A DNA stretch of 64,000 nt from Bradyrhizobium icense (GTDB lineage: Bacteria > Pseudomonadota > Alphaproteobacteria > Rhizobiales > Xanthobacteraceae): positions 7,130,001-7,194,000 of the forward strand of contig NZ_CP016428.1 in NCBI RefSeq assembly GCF_001693385.1, written 5' to 3'. Positions 35,888 to 44,139 of this stretch are shown here, piece by piece. The translations under genes and the position numbers were made by a program. The notes below the pieces were generated by a model, which saw nothing but the letters and a program-made list of their open reading frames with translations, had not been told where the DNA came from and ran no database searches. How positions within the stretch are numbered: the first letter of the stretch is position 1; every line of letters begins with the position of its first letter.

Positions 35888-36009
35888 TCGCCGGGCATAG
35901 CCGTCCGAAGGACGGCGTCGCTTCCGCTCGCCTGTGCCCGGCCATCCACGTTTTCTTTTTTTGATACGCTGGTAAGACGTGGATGCCCGGGACAAGCCCG
36001 GGCATGACG
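35888..36009. repeat. Palindromic intergenic repeat, family A (paired)
   Basis: Left half CATCGCCGGGCATAGC ... GTGCCCGGCCATCCACG and right half CGTGGATGCCCGGGACAAGC running to CCCGGGCATGACG, identical to the right half of the copy at 4948-5026. The centre holds a run of T. It lies directly before arfB. Confidence 0.8.
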
Positions 36010-36025
36010 ATTTCCGGTGAACGCC

Positions 36026-36439
36026 ATGCGGGTTTCCCGCGACCTCACGATCGACGAAAACGACATCGAGATCGGCTTCGTCCGCGCCTCCGGCCCGGGC
36101 GGGCAGAACGTCAACAAGCTCGCGACCGCAGCCCAGCTCCGCTTCGACACGCGCAAGATCACGCTGCCGGAAGATGCGGCCGCGCGGCTCGTCCGGCTCG
36201 CCGGTCAGCGCATGACGAAGGAGGGCGTGATCGTGATCCACGCCCAACGCTTCCGCACCCAGGAGCGCAACCGGGCCGACGCAATCGACCGCCTGCTCGA
36301 ATTGTTGCGCGAGGCCCTGATCCGCCCGACGCCGCGGCGGCCGACCAAGCCAACCTTCGGATCGAAGCAGCGGCGGCTGGAAGGCAAGAAGCGCCGCAGC
36401 GACATCAAGGCCAAGCGCACTTCCCGCTTTGACGATTGA
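36026..36439 (+). CDS. arfB: Alternative ribosome-rescue factor B (peptidyl-tRNA hydrolase)
   Basis: A 137-residue release-factor-like protein that frees stalled ribosomes without a stop codon. The catalytic GGQ motif is in RASGPGGQNVNKLAT near residue 30. The C-terminal tail KQRRLEGKKRRSDIKAKR is basic and would insert in the empty mRNA channel, as in YaeJ. ATG at 36026 is favoured; GTG at 36017 is possible. The family A repeat lies immediately upstream. Confidence 0.93.
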   Translation: MRVSRDLTIDENDIEIGFVRASGPGGQNVNKLATAAQLRFDTRKITLPEDAAARLVRLAGQRMTKEGVIVIHAQRFRTQERNRADAIDRLLELLREALIRPTPRRPTKPTFGSKQRRLEGKKRRSDIKAKRTSRFDD

Positions 36440-36457
36440 ACCTCCGATCACGACGTC

Positions 36458-36991
36458 TTAATCGCGGATCAGATATTCCCGGATCATCAATCGCGCGCGG
36501 TGAATGCGCGCCTTGACGCTTTCGCGCGTCAAGGCAAGAACGCCTGCGATCTCGTCGATCGATAGTTCCTCGATGTCGCGCAACAGGATCACCTCGCGAT
36601 AGTGGTCGGGCAGCGACTGGATGGCGCGCGAAAGGTCGATGCGAATGTCCTCCGGCGCAAGTTGCGCCAGGCGTATTTCCGCATCGCCGGCCGGCGCCTC
36701 CGCGCCCCCTGCTGCGCGACGCAGCAAGCGAAGGCAGGCGCGACGCGCGACCGCGAACAGCCACGCCGAAAACGACGTCACCGCGCGCAACGTGCCGACC
36801 CGCCGGTACAGCAGCAACAGCGTTTCCTGAACCGCGTCGTCGATGTCGGCCGCGCGGCAATTGCGTGCGGCATAGCGGCGGATGTCGGGTTGCGCCGCTG
36901 CGATCAGCGACACCAGCGCCTCGGTGTCGCCGCCGCGGGCGGCCTCGATCAGCGAGGGGCTGCAACCCCTCGCCCGGACCAACGCGCTCAT
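36458..36991 (-). CDS. ECF-type RNA polymerase sigma factor
   Basis: A 177-residue group IV sigma factor. Region 2 includes AARNCRAADIDDAVQETLLL and FSAWLFAVARRACLR; region 4 includes LPDHYREVILLRDIEELSID followed by EIAGVLALTRESVKARIHRAR, the helix-turn-helix for the -35 element. No typical anti-sigma gene is next to it; instead its start overlaps the stop of a small membrane protein gene by 4 bases. Target genes unknown. Confidence 0.88.
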   Translation of the reverse strand: MSALVRARGCSPSLIEAARGGDTEALVSLIAAAQPDIRRYAARNCRAADIDDAVQETLLLLYRRVGTLRAVTSFSAWLFAVARRACLRLLRRAAGGAEAPAGDAEIRLAQLAPEDIRIDLSRAIQSLPDHYREVILLRDIEELSIDEIAGVLALTRESVKARIHRARLMIREYLIRD

Positions 36992-37194
36992 GACGAGGAG
37001 AGCCTGCGGCCAGCCATGGCGCACATCGGACAAAAGCCGAAAAATCCGGTCAGAATCGCGACAGCTCCGGTGGCCGCGATCAGGTAGCCGACCGTTGTAC
37101 CGGGCATGCCGAAAAGCCCATAGGCGATCATCACAACGCCCAGAATCGTCCGCATCGCCCGCTCCCAGCCCGGCAAGTTCTTGCGATAAAACAT
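36988..37194 (-). CDS. Small membrane protein, DUF2892 (YgaP-like) family
   Basis: A 68-residue protein with two hydrophobic helices: MFYRKNLPGWERAMRTILGV begins the first, and VGYLIAATGAVAILTGFFGF the second, followed by CPMCAMAG with a CxxC pair. DUF2892 proteins share this helix-hairpin with the YgaP tail. The CxxC could be redox-active. It is translationally coupled to the downstream ECF sigma gene, so it may act as a membrane partner of the sigma factor; that is inference. Confidence 0.8.
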   Translation of the reverse strand: MFYRKNLPGWERAMRTILGVVMIAYGLFGMPGTTVGYLIAATGAVAILTGFFGFCPMCAMAGRRLSSS

Positions 37195-37283
37195 AACAGC
37201 TCCTTTCAGTGAGAGAACCCTCGTTCTCATCTGATAGAGCCGTCCAGCCGGGCTTTCGGTTCGCGGATCGCAGGCCGAGACAC

Positions 37284-37318
37284 AAAAAAAACTCCGGCCG
37301 CCGATCGCGGCCGGAGTT
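37284..37318 (-). terminator. Rho-independent terminator
   Basis: ACTCCGGCCG (37291-37300) and CGGCCGGAGT (37308-37317) form a perfect 10-bp stem, extended by one A-T pair, with a 7-base loop. On the minus strand it is followed by seven T. It ends the transcript of the small secreted protein gene at 37366-37656, 48 bases after its stop. Confidence 0.9.
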
Positions 37319-37365
37319 CTGTTTGGAGAACAACCCGATGGAGGAGCCGGGTTTCCTCCAGGCAC

Positions 37366-37656
37366 TTAGCGGCTAGTCGCCGGAGGGGTCGCCGCTCCGC
37401 CCGTGGCCTTGGGCGGCGCTGCACTACCGCCCGCTCCGACGGTGCCTTTCATACCCGGCTTGGCGCCTGCCCTCTGGCCCGTGGCACCCGCGGGCGCGTC
37501 TTCGTCCATGCTGCCCGACGCGCCGCCCTGCATCTGGGTCGTGCCCTTTGCTCCGCCGCGGATATGGGTGTCGGATGAGGCGCCTTGCGCCAGTACCGGA
37601 CCGGCAAGCAGAGCCGAGATTGCAACCGCGATCGCCGAGGTTTTCACTAGCTTCAT
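37366..37656 (-). CDS. Small exported low-complexity protein
   Basis: A 96-residue protein with a signal peptide (MKLVKTSAIAVAISALLAGP, cleavage after VLAQG) and a mature part made mostly of Gly, Ala, Thr, Ser and Pro: GGAKGTTQMQGGASGSMDED and PGMKGTVGAGGSAAPPKATG. Likely disordered in the periplasm. Function unknown. A GGAG site lies just before the ATG, inside the end of a short upstream reading frame that overlaps it by 4 bases. Confidence 0.7.
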   Translation of the reverse strand: MKLVKTSAIAVAISALLAGPVLAQGASSDTHIRGGAKGTTQMQGGASGSMDEDAPAGATGQRAGAKPGMKGTVGAGGSAAPPKATGGAATPPATSR

Positions 37657-37814
37657 CCATTTCTCCGAAGTTTGTCGACGACGAACAGTTCGGCTTCTTC
37701 AGGCACCGTTCGCAACCCGAACATGGTCATCGCCGGATCAGTCATTATCCGCGAACGGCGCAGGCGCCATGCAAGCCGCGCGATGTGGTAATCGTGCAGG
37801 GATTTCGAGGTCAT
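37653..37814 (-). CDS. Possible 53-residue protein coupled to the small secreted protein
   Basis: A short frame MTSKSLHDYHIARLAWRLRR with the remainder ending VVDKLRRNG. It has an AAGGA site nine bases before the ATG and its TGA overlaps the next ATG, which is the pattern of translational coupling. It is basic and not membrane-like. Not recognised; it could be a real small protein or a leader frame that sets translation of the downstream gene. Confidence 0.45.
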   Translation of the reverse strand: MTSKSLHDYHIARLAWRLRRSRIMTDPAMTMFGLRTVPEEAELFVVDKLRRNG

Positions 37815-37957
37815 TTTGCGAATCCTTGGCCACGGCCCGACCGCATATGCGACGCTTCCGCAGCTCCGGAAAAGTTCCGTAAAAATATTTTGACACATGC
37901 ATTTGATGCGCTAGCCGCCTAAAATCACCCACCAGCCTCGAATCGATCCGAGACCTC

Positions 37958-39763
37958 ATGCCCGTCCGCCAACTCCCCGAACAGGTCGTCAATCGCATCG
38001 CCGCCGGCGAAGTGGTCGAACGCCCCGCGAGCGTGGTCAAGGAACTCGTCGAAAACGCCATCGACGCCGGCGCCAGCCGTGTCGACATTTTCACCGATGG
38101 CGGCGGCAGGCGCCGCATTGGCATCACCGATGACGGCAGCGGCATGACGTCAGCCGATCTCGCGCTTGCCGTCGACCGTCACGCCACCTCCAAGCTCGAC
38201 GACGAGGATCTCTTGCGCATTCGCACGCTGGGCTTTCGCGGCGAGGCCCTGCCCTCGATCGGCGCCGTGGCGAAGCTCGGTATCACCACGCGCCACGCCA
38301 GCGAGCCGCACGCCTGGTCGCTGTCGGTCGAAGGCGGCCTGAAATCGCAGGTCATGCCGGCCGCGCTGTCGCAAGGCACCCGCGTCGAGGTCAGCGATCT
38401 CTTTTATGCAACGCCCGCCCGGCTGAAATTCCTCAAGACCGACCGCACCGAGGCCGAGGCGATCCGCGAAGTGGTGCGGCGACTGGCGATGGCGCGGCCT
38501 GATATCGCGTTCACGCTGGCCGGCGAGGAGCGCGCGCCGGTGACCTGGGCCGCGGCGCTGCCGGGTGCTGCGGGCCGGCTGACGCGGCTCGGCGATATTC
38601 TGGGTAGCGATTTTCGCTCGTCCGCCATCGAAGTGCGCGCCGAGCGCGAAGGCGTCGTGGTGGAGGGTTTTGCCGCCGCACCGTCACTGACGCGCGCCAA
38701 CGCGCTCGGACAGTATTTGTTCGTCAACGGCCGCCCGGTGCGCGACAAGCTCATCCTCGGCGCGGTGCGTGCGGCCTATTCCGATTATCTTCCGCGCGAC
38801 CGCCATCCGGTCGTCGCGCTGTTCGTGACGCTGGCGCCGCAGGAGGTCGACGCCAACGTGCATCCGGCCAAGACCGAGGTGCGGTTTCGCAATGCGGGCC
38901 TAGTCCGCGCGCTGATCGTGCATGCGCTCAAAGACGGCCTCGCCCGCGAGGGCCGGCGCACTGCGGCGAATACTGACGGTGCGGCGCTGTCCGCGTTCCG
39001 CCCCTCCTTTGCGCCGCGCCCGACCAACTGGGACTGGCGGAGTTCGCCGGCCTATCCGGTCAGGCCCGCGTTCGAAAGCGCGGCGGCGACAGCGCTCGCC
39101 GAATCCGGGCAAGCCGCATTCGACGTCGGCGCGCCGATCGCCGACGTGCGCTTCGAGGCGCAGCCCTCTGCCGACCTGCTCGATCGACCGCTCGGCGCGG
39201 CGCGGACGCAAATCCACGAGACCTATATCGTCTCGCAAACCCGCGACGGCCTCATCGTCGTGGATCAGCACGCCGCGCATGAGCGCATCGTCTACGAGAG
39301 GCTGAAGGCGTCGCTGGCGAAGCACGGCGTGCAGCGGCAGATTCTTCTGATCCCCGAGATCGTCGAACTCGATGAGGCGACCGTCGAGAATCTGCTGGCG
39401 CGCGCCGAGGAACTCGCCTCCTTCGGCCTTGCGATCGAATCCTTCGGCCCCGGCGCTGTGGCGGTGCGTGAGACGCCGTCGCTGCTCGGCAAGACCGACG
39501 CCGCAGCGCTCTTGCGCGATCTCGCCGAGCACATGGCCGAATGGGACGAGGCGCTGCCGCTGGAGCGCCGCCTGATGCATGTCGCCGCCACCATGGCCTG
39601 TCACGGCTCGGTCCGCGCGGGGAGACGCCTCAAGCCGGAAGAGATGAACGCGCTGCTGCGCGAGATGGAAGACACGCCGAATTCCGGCCAGTGCAACCAC
39701 GGCCGTCCGACTTATGTCGAGTTGAAGCTCGCCGACATCGAAAAGCTGTTCGGGAGACGTTAA
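37958..39763 (+). CDS. mutL: DNA mismatch repair protein MutL, endonuclease type
   Basis: A 601-residue mismatch repair protein. The GHKL ATPase has VVKELVENAIDAGA, ITDDGSGM and TLGFRGEALPSIGAV. The C-terminal dimer domain carries the endonuclease motif DQHAAHERIVYE near residue 435, plus MACHGSVRAGR and CNHGRPTYVEL, the zinc-binding set of nicking MutL proteins. This fits alphaproteobacteria, which lack MutH. The middle linker (about residues 320-400) is variable. It ends 26 bases before a family B repeat. Confidence 0.97.
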   Translation: MPVRQLPEQVVNRIAAGEVVERPASVVKELVENAIDAGASRVDIFTDGGGRRRIGITDDGSGMTSADLALAVDRHATSKLDDEDLLRIRTLGFRGEALPSIGAVAKLGITTRHASEPHAWSLSVEGGLKSQVMPAALSQGTRVEVSDLFYATPARLKFLKTDRTEAEAIREVVRRLAMARPDIAFTLAGEERAPVTWAAALPGAAGRLTRLGDILGSDFRSSAIEVRAEREGVVVEGFAAAPSLTRANALGQYLFVNGRPVRDKLILGAVRAAYSDYLPRDRHPVVALFVTLAPQEVDANVHPAKTEVRFRNAGLVRALIVHALKDGLAREGRRTAANTDGAALSAFRPSFAPRPTNWDWRSSPAYPVRPAFESAAATALAESGQAAFDVGAPIADVRFEAQPSADLLDRPLGAARTQIHETYIVSQTRDGLIVVDQHAAHERIVYERLKASLAKHGVQRQILLIPEIVELDEATVENLLARAEELASFGLAIESFGPGAVAVRETPSLLGKTDAAALLRDLAEHMAEWDEALPLERRLMHVAATMACHGSVRAGRRLKPEEMNALLREMEDTPNSGQCNHGRPTYVELKLADIEKLFGRR

Positions 39764-39789
39764 GACGATGTGCCGCCATTTTTTCCGCT

Positions 39790-39890
39790 GTCATCGCCCG
39801 GCTTGACCGGGCGACCCAGTACGCCGCGGCGTTCGAGTAAATCGCTGCCGTCTCGGAGTACTGGATGCCCCGCCTTCGCGGGGCATGACA
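39790..39890. repeat. Palindromic intergenic repeat, family B (paired)
   Basis: Left half GTCATCGCCCGGCTTGACCG running to GGGCGACCCAGTAC, right half GAGTACTGGATGCCCCGCCT running to TCGCGGGGCATGACA. The halves face each other with CAGTA / TACTG at the inner side, as in the copies at 43103 and 44140. It fills the gap between the convergent mutL and rsmD genes. Confidence 0.8.
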
Positions 39891-39892
39891 GG

Positions 39893-40456
39893 TCAGGATT
39901 GGGAAGCAGCCCGTAAAAATACGAACTCCGTATCGTCATAGGCGCGCCGCTCCAATTCCTCGAATCCCTTGGGCGCCGCGAACGCCGCAGCCTTCGCCTC
40001 CTCCACAACGAGCAGCGCGCCGGGCGTCAGCCAGCCGCCATCGCGCAGCGAGGCCAGCGCCTTCTCCGCGAGGCCCTTGCCATAGGGCGGATCGAGAAAC
40101 ACCAGCGAGAACGGCTCGACCGGATGCGCGGGCCCGAGGTTGGTGGCGTCGCGGCGATAGACTTTTGTCACGCCGCCGAGGCCCAGCGCCTCGACATTGT
40201 TGCGCAACAACGCACGCGCTTCGGCGCCGTTGTCGACGAACAGCGTGAAGCTGGCGCCGCGCGATACCGCCTCGATGCCGAGCGCGCCGGTGCCGGCGAA
40301 CAGGTCGAGCACGCGCGCGCCTTCGATCGGATTGTCGTAAGCGTGGATCAGGATGTTGAATACGGACTCGCGCAAGCGATCCGCCGTCGGGCGAATGTCC
40401 CGCGAGGATGGCGAGGCCAGGTTACGGCCCTTCAGTCTTCCGCCAACGACGCGCAT
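39893..40456 (-). CDS. rsmD: 16S rRNA (guanine(966)-N(2))-methyltransferase
   Basis: Modifies G966 of 16S rRNA in 30S particles. It starts MRVVGGRLKGRNLASP, followed by IRPTADRLRESVFNIL, the SAM site VLDLFAGTGALGIEAVSRGA and the catalytic LVFLDPPYGKGLAEKAL. Length 187 is typical. It is only 7 bases downstream of the pseudouridine synthase gene on the same strand, so the two rRNA-modifying genes form an operon. Its stop lies 3 bases from a family B repeat. Confidence 0.95.
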   Translation of the reverse strand: MRVVGGRLKGRNLASPSSRDIRPTADRLRESVFNILIHAYDNPIEGARVLDLFAGTGALGIEAVSRGASFTLFVDNGAEARALLRNNVEALGLGGVTKVYRRDATNLGPAHPVEPFSLVFLDPPYGKGLAEKALASLRDGGWLTPGALLVVEEAKAAAFAAPKGFEELERRAYDDTEFVFLRAASQS

Positions 40457-40463
40457 AGGCCAG

Positions 40464-42467
40464 CTATTCGTCCCGCGGCTTCAGGTCGCGCTTGCCGTGA
40501 TAGCCGCGTCGCGGGCGGCGCGGCGGGCCGTAGCCATTGGCCTCGTCCTCGTTGCGCGCGCGGGCTTCCTCGCTGCCAGTGCGCTGCACCAGCACGCGCC
40601 GGCCCTTGCGGTCGGCGATCAGCGCGCTTTTGCCGGCCGGCTTGAACGGCTTCTTGCCGCGCGCTGCGTCGTCATCGTCGTCGGATTTCTCGCCCGGCAT
40701 CGGCCGGTTGAAATCCGCGCCCGCGAGTGCAGCGATCTTCTCGCCGAGCTGCTCGCGCAGCACCCGGGTCTTGACCTCCTCGACCTGGCCCTCGGCCAGT
40801 TCGCCGAGCTGGAACGGTCCATAGGAGACGCGGATCAGGCGATTCACCTCGAGGCCGAGATGCGCCATCACGTTGCGGACCTCGCGGTTCTTGCCTTCGC
40901 GGATCGCGAACACCAGCCAGACATTGGCGCCCTGGTCGCGCTCCAGCGTCGCATCGATCGAACCGTATTTAACGCCGTCGACTTCGACGCCCTTCTTCAG
41001 CTCGTCGAGCTGCGCCTGCGTGACCTCGCCATGGGCGCGGACGCGATAGCGCCGCAGCCAGCCGGTGTCGGGCAGTTCGAGGGCGCGCGCGAGCCCGCCG
41101 TCATTGGTCAGCAGCAACAGCCCTTCGGTGTTGAAATCGAGCCGGCCGATCGAGATCAGCCGTGGCAGGCCTTCGGGCAGATTGTCGAACACGGTCGGCC
41201 GCCCTTCGGGATCGGCATGCGTGGTCATCAGGCCGCGAGGCTTGTGATACATGAACAGCCGTGTGCGCTCGCGCGGCGGCAACACCTTGCCGTCGACCGC
41301 GATCACGTCATTAGCGGTGACGTCGAGCGCCGGCGAATTGATGACGCGGCCATTGACGGTGACGCGGCCTTGCGTGATCCATTCCTCGGCATCGCGGCGC
41401 GAGGCAAGGCCCGCGCGCGCCACCACCTTGGCGATGCGCTCTCCGGCCTTCTTCGGCTTCGGCTCCGCACGCGGCGCGCGCTTGTCGAAATCGGTCGGGC
41501 GCTCGCGATAGGCGCCACGGCCGCCGAACGCAGGCCGCTTTGTAAAGATCCTGCTGTCGTCCTCGTTGTCGCGGCGCGGACGATCGCGAAAGCGCCCTTC
41601 GCTGCGCGGATGCTCCTGCCACTCGGTGCGGCCTGCCGGCCGCTCCCTGTCATGATCTCGATCTCCGCGCTCGCGCGGACGATCGAACTTCGGCCGGTCC
41701 TCGCGCGAGCGCGAAAACCGTGGGCGTTCGCCGCCACCACGATCATCACGCCTTTGCCACGGCTTGTCCTCACCCCGCTCGGGACGATCGCCAAAATCCT
41801 TGCGTGGACCGCGCGAAAATCGCTTCTCGCCATCGCGCGGCGGACGATCACCATAGGGCCGATCGCCGCGCGGACGGGCGCCGTCTTTGCGGAAACCTTC
41901 TCCGCGCTGCGTGTAAGGCCGCTTGTCGCCGAACTTCCGGTCGGAGGAACGCCCGGCCGGACGCGCTTCGTCACGATCCCTAGGGTCGCCCTTGCGATCC
42001 CTGCGCGGCGGGCGATCATTGCGATCATAGCTCGGCCGTTCGCTGCGCGGCTTAAATGAACGCTTGTCGCCATCGCGATCGTCCCGCGCGCGAAAATCCT
42101 TGCGCGGACCCCGCTCAGGACGATCACCGCCGGCACGATCCTCCCGGTCAAATCTTGCCCGAGGCCGATCGCCAAAATCCCGGCGCGGCGGCCGATCATC
42201 GTCGCGGCGGAACGAACCGCCTTCCCGCTTGCCGGCGTAAGGCTTCTTGCCGAACGACTTTGTCCCCTCGGACTTTCCAGCATAGGGACGCCGCTCACCG
42301 CCGCGCTCGTCGCCATCCCTGGCGCCAAAGCCGCGTTTGGCAAATTTCTTCTCAGGCCCCCTCGCCGCCCCCGAGCGGCCCTTGCCACCGCCGGCGCGGC
42401 CCTTGCCGCCTCCGGGCCGGTCACGCCGGCCGCGGGAATCGTTGTTTTTGTCGTTATCGCGGGGCAT
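40464..42467 (-). CDS. rluB: Pseudouridine synthase (RluB/RsuA family) with long Arg/Gly/Asp-rich N-terminus
   Basis: A 667-residue protein. The last third is a standard RsuA-family enzyme: S4 domain near residue 343 (GERIAKVVARAGLASRRDAE), MYHKPRGLMTTHADPEGRPT and the catalytic Asp in SIGRLDFNTEGLLLLTNDGG near residue 437, then KNREVRNVMAHLGL. Residues 1-335 are an unusual low-complexity region made of Arg, Asp, Gly, Lys and Pro in short repeating pieces such as RDDRPPRRDFGDRPRARFD. A basic tail follows the enzyme. Target likely 23S rRNA; the rluB symbol is by family. The start at 42467 gives MPRDNDKNND; an ATG at 42500 is possible. Confidence 0.85.
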   Translation of the reverse strand: MPRDNDKNNDSRGRRDRPGGGKGRAGGGKGRSGAARGPEKKFAKRGFGARDGDERGGERRPYAGKSEGTKSFGKKPYAGKREGGSFRRDDDRPPRRDFGDRPRARFDREDRAGGDRPERGPRKDFRARDDRDGDKRSFKPRSERPSYDRNDRPPRRDRKGDPRDRDEARPAGRSSDRKFGDKRPYTQRGEGFRKDGARPRGDRPYGDRPPRDGEKRFSRGPRKDFGDRPERGEDKPWQRRDDRGGGERPRFSRSREDRPKFDRPRERGDRDHDRERPAGRTEWQEHPRSEGRFRDRPRRDNEDDSRIFTKRPAFGGRGAYRERPTDFDKRAPRAEPKPKKAGERIAKVVARAGLASRRDAEEWITQGRVTVNGRVINSPALDVTANDVIAVDGKVLPPRERTRLFMYHKPRGLMTTHADPEGRPTVFDNLPEGLPRLISIGRLDFNTEGLLLLTNDGGLARALELPDTGWLRRYRVRAHGEVTQAQLDELKKGVEVDGVKYGSIDATLERDQGANVWLVFAIREGKNREVRNVMAHLGLEVNRLIRVSYGPFQLGELAEGQVEEVKTRVLREQLGEKIAALAGADFNRPMPGEKSDDDDDAARGKKPFKPAGKSALIADRKGRRVLVQRTGSEEARARNEDEANGYGPPRRPRRGYHGKRDLKPRDE

Positions 42468-42620
42468 GAATGTTCTCTTGGGTCCGAATAAAATGGCCAT
42501 CAGGCGGATCAGGATGGGCTGTCATAGCGATAACGCGCGCGCACTTCGCTCAAGGCGCATTCTCACGCAAAACCGGCATCCACGTTTGCTGAAGGCGGCC
42601 CTCATAGCAGGTTTATTGCA

Positions 42621-43079
42621 ATGATACGAGGCATGACTGCCCCTTCTTTCATGGATTTGGCGCTGAAAACCGCCGAAAACGCCGGAAAAGCCGGCGAAGT
42701 TCCGATCGGCTGCGTGATCGTGAGGGATTACGAGGTCATCGCCACCGCCGGCAACCGCACGTTGACCGACCGCGATCCGACCGCGCATGCCGAAATCCTG
42801 GCGATCCGGCAGGCGGCAGAGGCCATCGGAACCGAACGGCTGGTCGATTGCGACCTCTACGTCACGCTGGAGCCCTGCACGATGTGCGCCGGCGCGATCT
42901 CGTTTGCGCGGATCCGGCGGCTCTATTACGGCGCCGCCGATCCCAAGGGCGGCGCGGTGGATTCCGGGGTGCGGTTCTTCGCCCAGCCGACCTGCCATCA
43001 CGTGCCGGAGGTTTACTCGGCCGTCGGCGAGAGCAAGGCCGCGGCGCTGCTGCGGGAGTTTTTCAGGGAGCGGCGGTAG
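42621..43079 (+). CDS. tadA: tRNA-specific adenosine deaminase
   Basis: Converts A34 to inosine in the anticodon of tRNA-Arg. Zinc and catalytic residues are in PTAHAEILAIRQAA and LEPCTMCAGAISFARI; the C-terminus RFFAQPTCHHVPEVYSAVGE matches TadA. Start ATG at 42621, or 42633 if the first four codons are skipped. Divergent from the pseudouridine synthase gene, with 153 bases between. Confidence 0.95.
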   Translation: MIRGMTAPSFMDLALKTAENAGKAGEVPIGCVIVRDYEVIATAGNRTLTDRDPTAHAEILAIRQAAEAIGTERLVDCDLYVTLEPCTMCAGAISFARIRRLYYGAADPKGGAVDSGVRFFAQPTCHHVPEVYSAVGESKAAALLREFFRERR

Positions 43080-43102
43080 GCGCGCGCCCCCCACACTCCG
43101 CT

Positions 43103-43201
43103 GTCATCATCCGCGAAGGCGGATGATCCAGTATTCCAGAGACAGCAGCGATTGACCGAGAGGCCGCGGCGTACTGGATACCCGCTTTCGCGGGTATGAC
43201 A
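43103..43201. repeat. Palindromic intergenic repeat, family B, left of the dehalogenase gene
   Basis: The left 31 bases (43103-43133, GTCATCATCCGCGAAGGCGG and following to CCAGTA) are identical to the left 31 bases of the repeat at 44140-44170. The right half GTACTGGATACCCGCTTTCG runs to GGGTATGACA. Same orientation as the copy at 44140. Confidence 0.85.
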
Positions 43202-43219
43202 ATTTCGATGTACGGCGAG

Positions 43220-44125
43220 TTACGCCGCCGTAAAAAACTCCCTGAGCAACTTCGCCGTCGCTTCCGGATTCTCCTCGGTCAAAAAATGCCCGGAATCCAC
43301 CGGCGCGCCCTCCACCTTCGTCGCCCACTTCTTCCACGCATCGAGCGGCGTCGTTGCAGCGGGCGCGACGCCGGCGTCGCCCCACAGCGCCAGCATCGGA
43401 ATCGTGATCTTCTTGCCGGCGTCGAAATCCGCCTTGTCGATCTCATAGTCGGCATAGGCGCCGGCGCGGTAGTCCTCGCACATCGCATGCACACGGGCGG
43501 GATCGCGGAACGGCGCGAGATAATGTTCCAGTGCGCGCGGATCAATTGCGTCGAGTGTCTTCGATTTAGTCTGGCTCGCCATCTTCCATCGGAGGAAAAA
43601 CTCTCCGTTGCTGGCGATCAGCGTCTCCGGCAACGGATAAGGCTGCGCCAGGAACGCCCAGTGGTAGATCTTCAGCGCGGAAAGCCGGTTCAACTTCTCC
43701 CAATAGTCATAGGTCGGCGCGATATCGAGCACCGCGAGCTTCGATAGCCGGCCGGGATGATCGAGCGCCAGCCGATACGACACGCGCCCGCCGCGGTCGT
43801 GCCCGGCGAGCGCAAAATGCACGTGGCCGAGCTGCTCCATCGCCTCCACCATCGCTTTCGCCATCGCGCGCTTGGTGTAGGGCGTATGGTTCTCATCGCT
43901 GCGGGGCATGTCCGACCAGCCATAGCCCGGCAGGTCAGCGATGATCAGCGTGAACTGGTCCGCGAGCTGCGGCGCGACTTGGTGCCACATCACATGCGTC
44001 GATGAAAATCCGTGCAGAAGCAATAGCGGCGGCCCCTTGCCGCCGACACGGGCGAAGATGCGTCCCGACGAGGTGTTGATCCATTCGGAAGCGTATCCGG
44101 GAAACAGATCGGCAAGATCGGGCAT
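43220..44125 (-). CDS. Fluoroacetate (haloacetate) dehalogenase
   Basis: An alpha/beta hydrolase that would hydrolyse fluoroacetate to glycolate. The 301-residue protein matches the R. palustris RPA1163 enzyme, as I recall it, almost throughout and with identical numbering: nucleophile Asp110 with Arg111 and Arg114 in [10 protein letters not shown], Asp134, halide pocket His155, Trp156 and Tyr219, and His280 in DSGHFLTEE. The start at 44125 ([20 protein letters not shown]) has GGGAG nine bases before it. That site directly abuts a family B repeat, and a second copy lies 19 bases after the stop. Other short haloacids may be substrates too. Confidence 0.9.
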   Translation of the reverse strand: MPDLADLFPGYASEWINTSSGRIFARVGGKGPPLLLLHGFSSTHVMWHQVAPQLADQFTLIIADLPGYGWSDMPRSDENHTPYTKRAMAKAMVEAMEQLGHVHFALAGHDRGGRVSYRLALDHPGRLSKLAVLDIAPTYDYWEKLNRLSALKIYHWAFLAQPYPLPETLIASNGEFFLRWKMASQTKSKTLDAIDPRALEHYLAPFRDPARVHAMCEDYRAGAYADYEIDKADFDAGKKITIPMLALWGDAGVAPAATTPLDAWKKWATKVEGAPVDSGHFLTEENPEATAKLLREFFTAA

Positions 44126-44139
44126 TTTCACACTCTCCC

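Noticed and set aside
34455..36005. Long minus-strand frame opposite the second M16 gene
   Set aside because: Composition is that of an antisense shadow; signal peptide and conserved blocks are on the plus strand.
37284..37318. The same hairpin considered as a plus-strand terminator
   Set aside because: On the plus strand it is followed by CTGTTTGG rather than a T-tract, and no plus-strand gene ends here.
37860..37900. GGAAC stretch considered as an EcfG-type promoter for the small secreted unit
   Set aside because: The -10 like CGTC lies 19 bases away instead of 16-17 and lacks the final T.
40353..42059. Long plus-strand frame opposite the pseudouridine synthase gene
   Set aside because: It mirrors the Arg/Asp/Gly repeats of the real gene and shows no family features.
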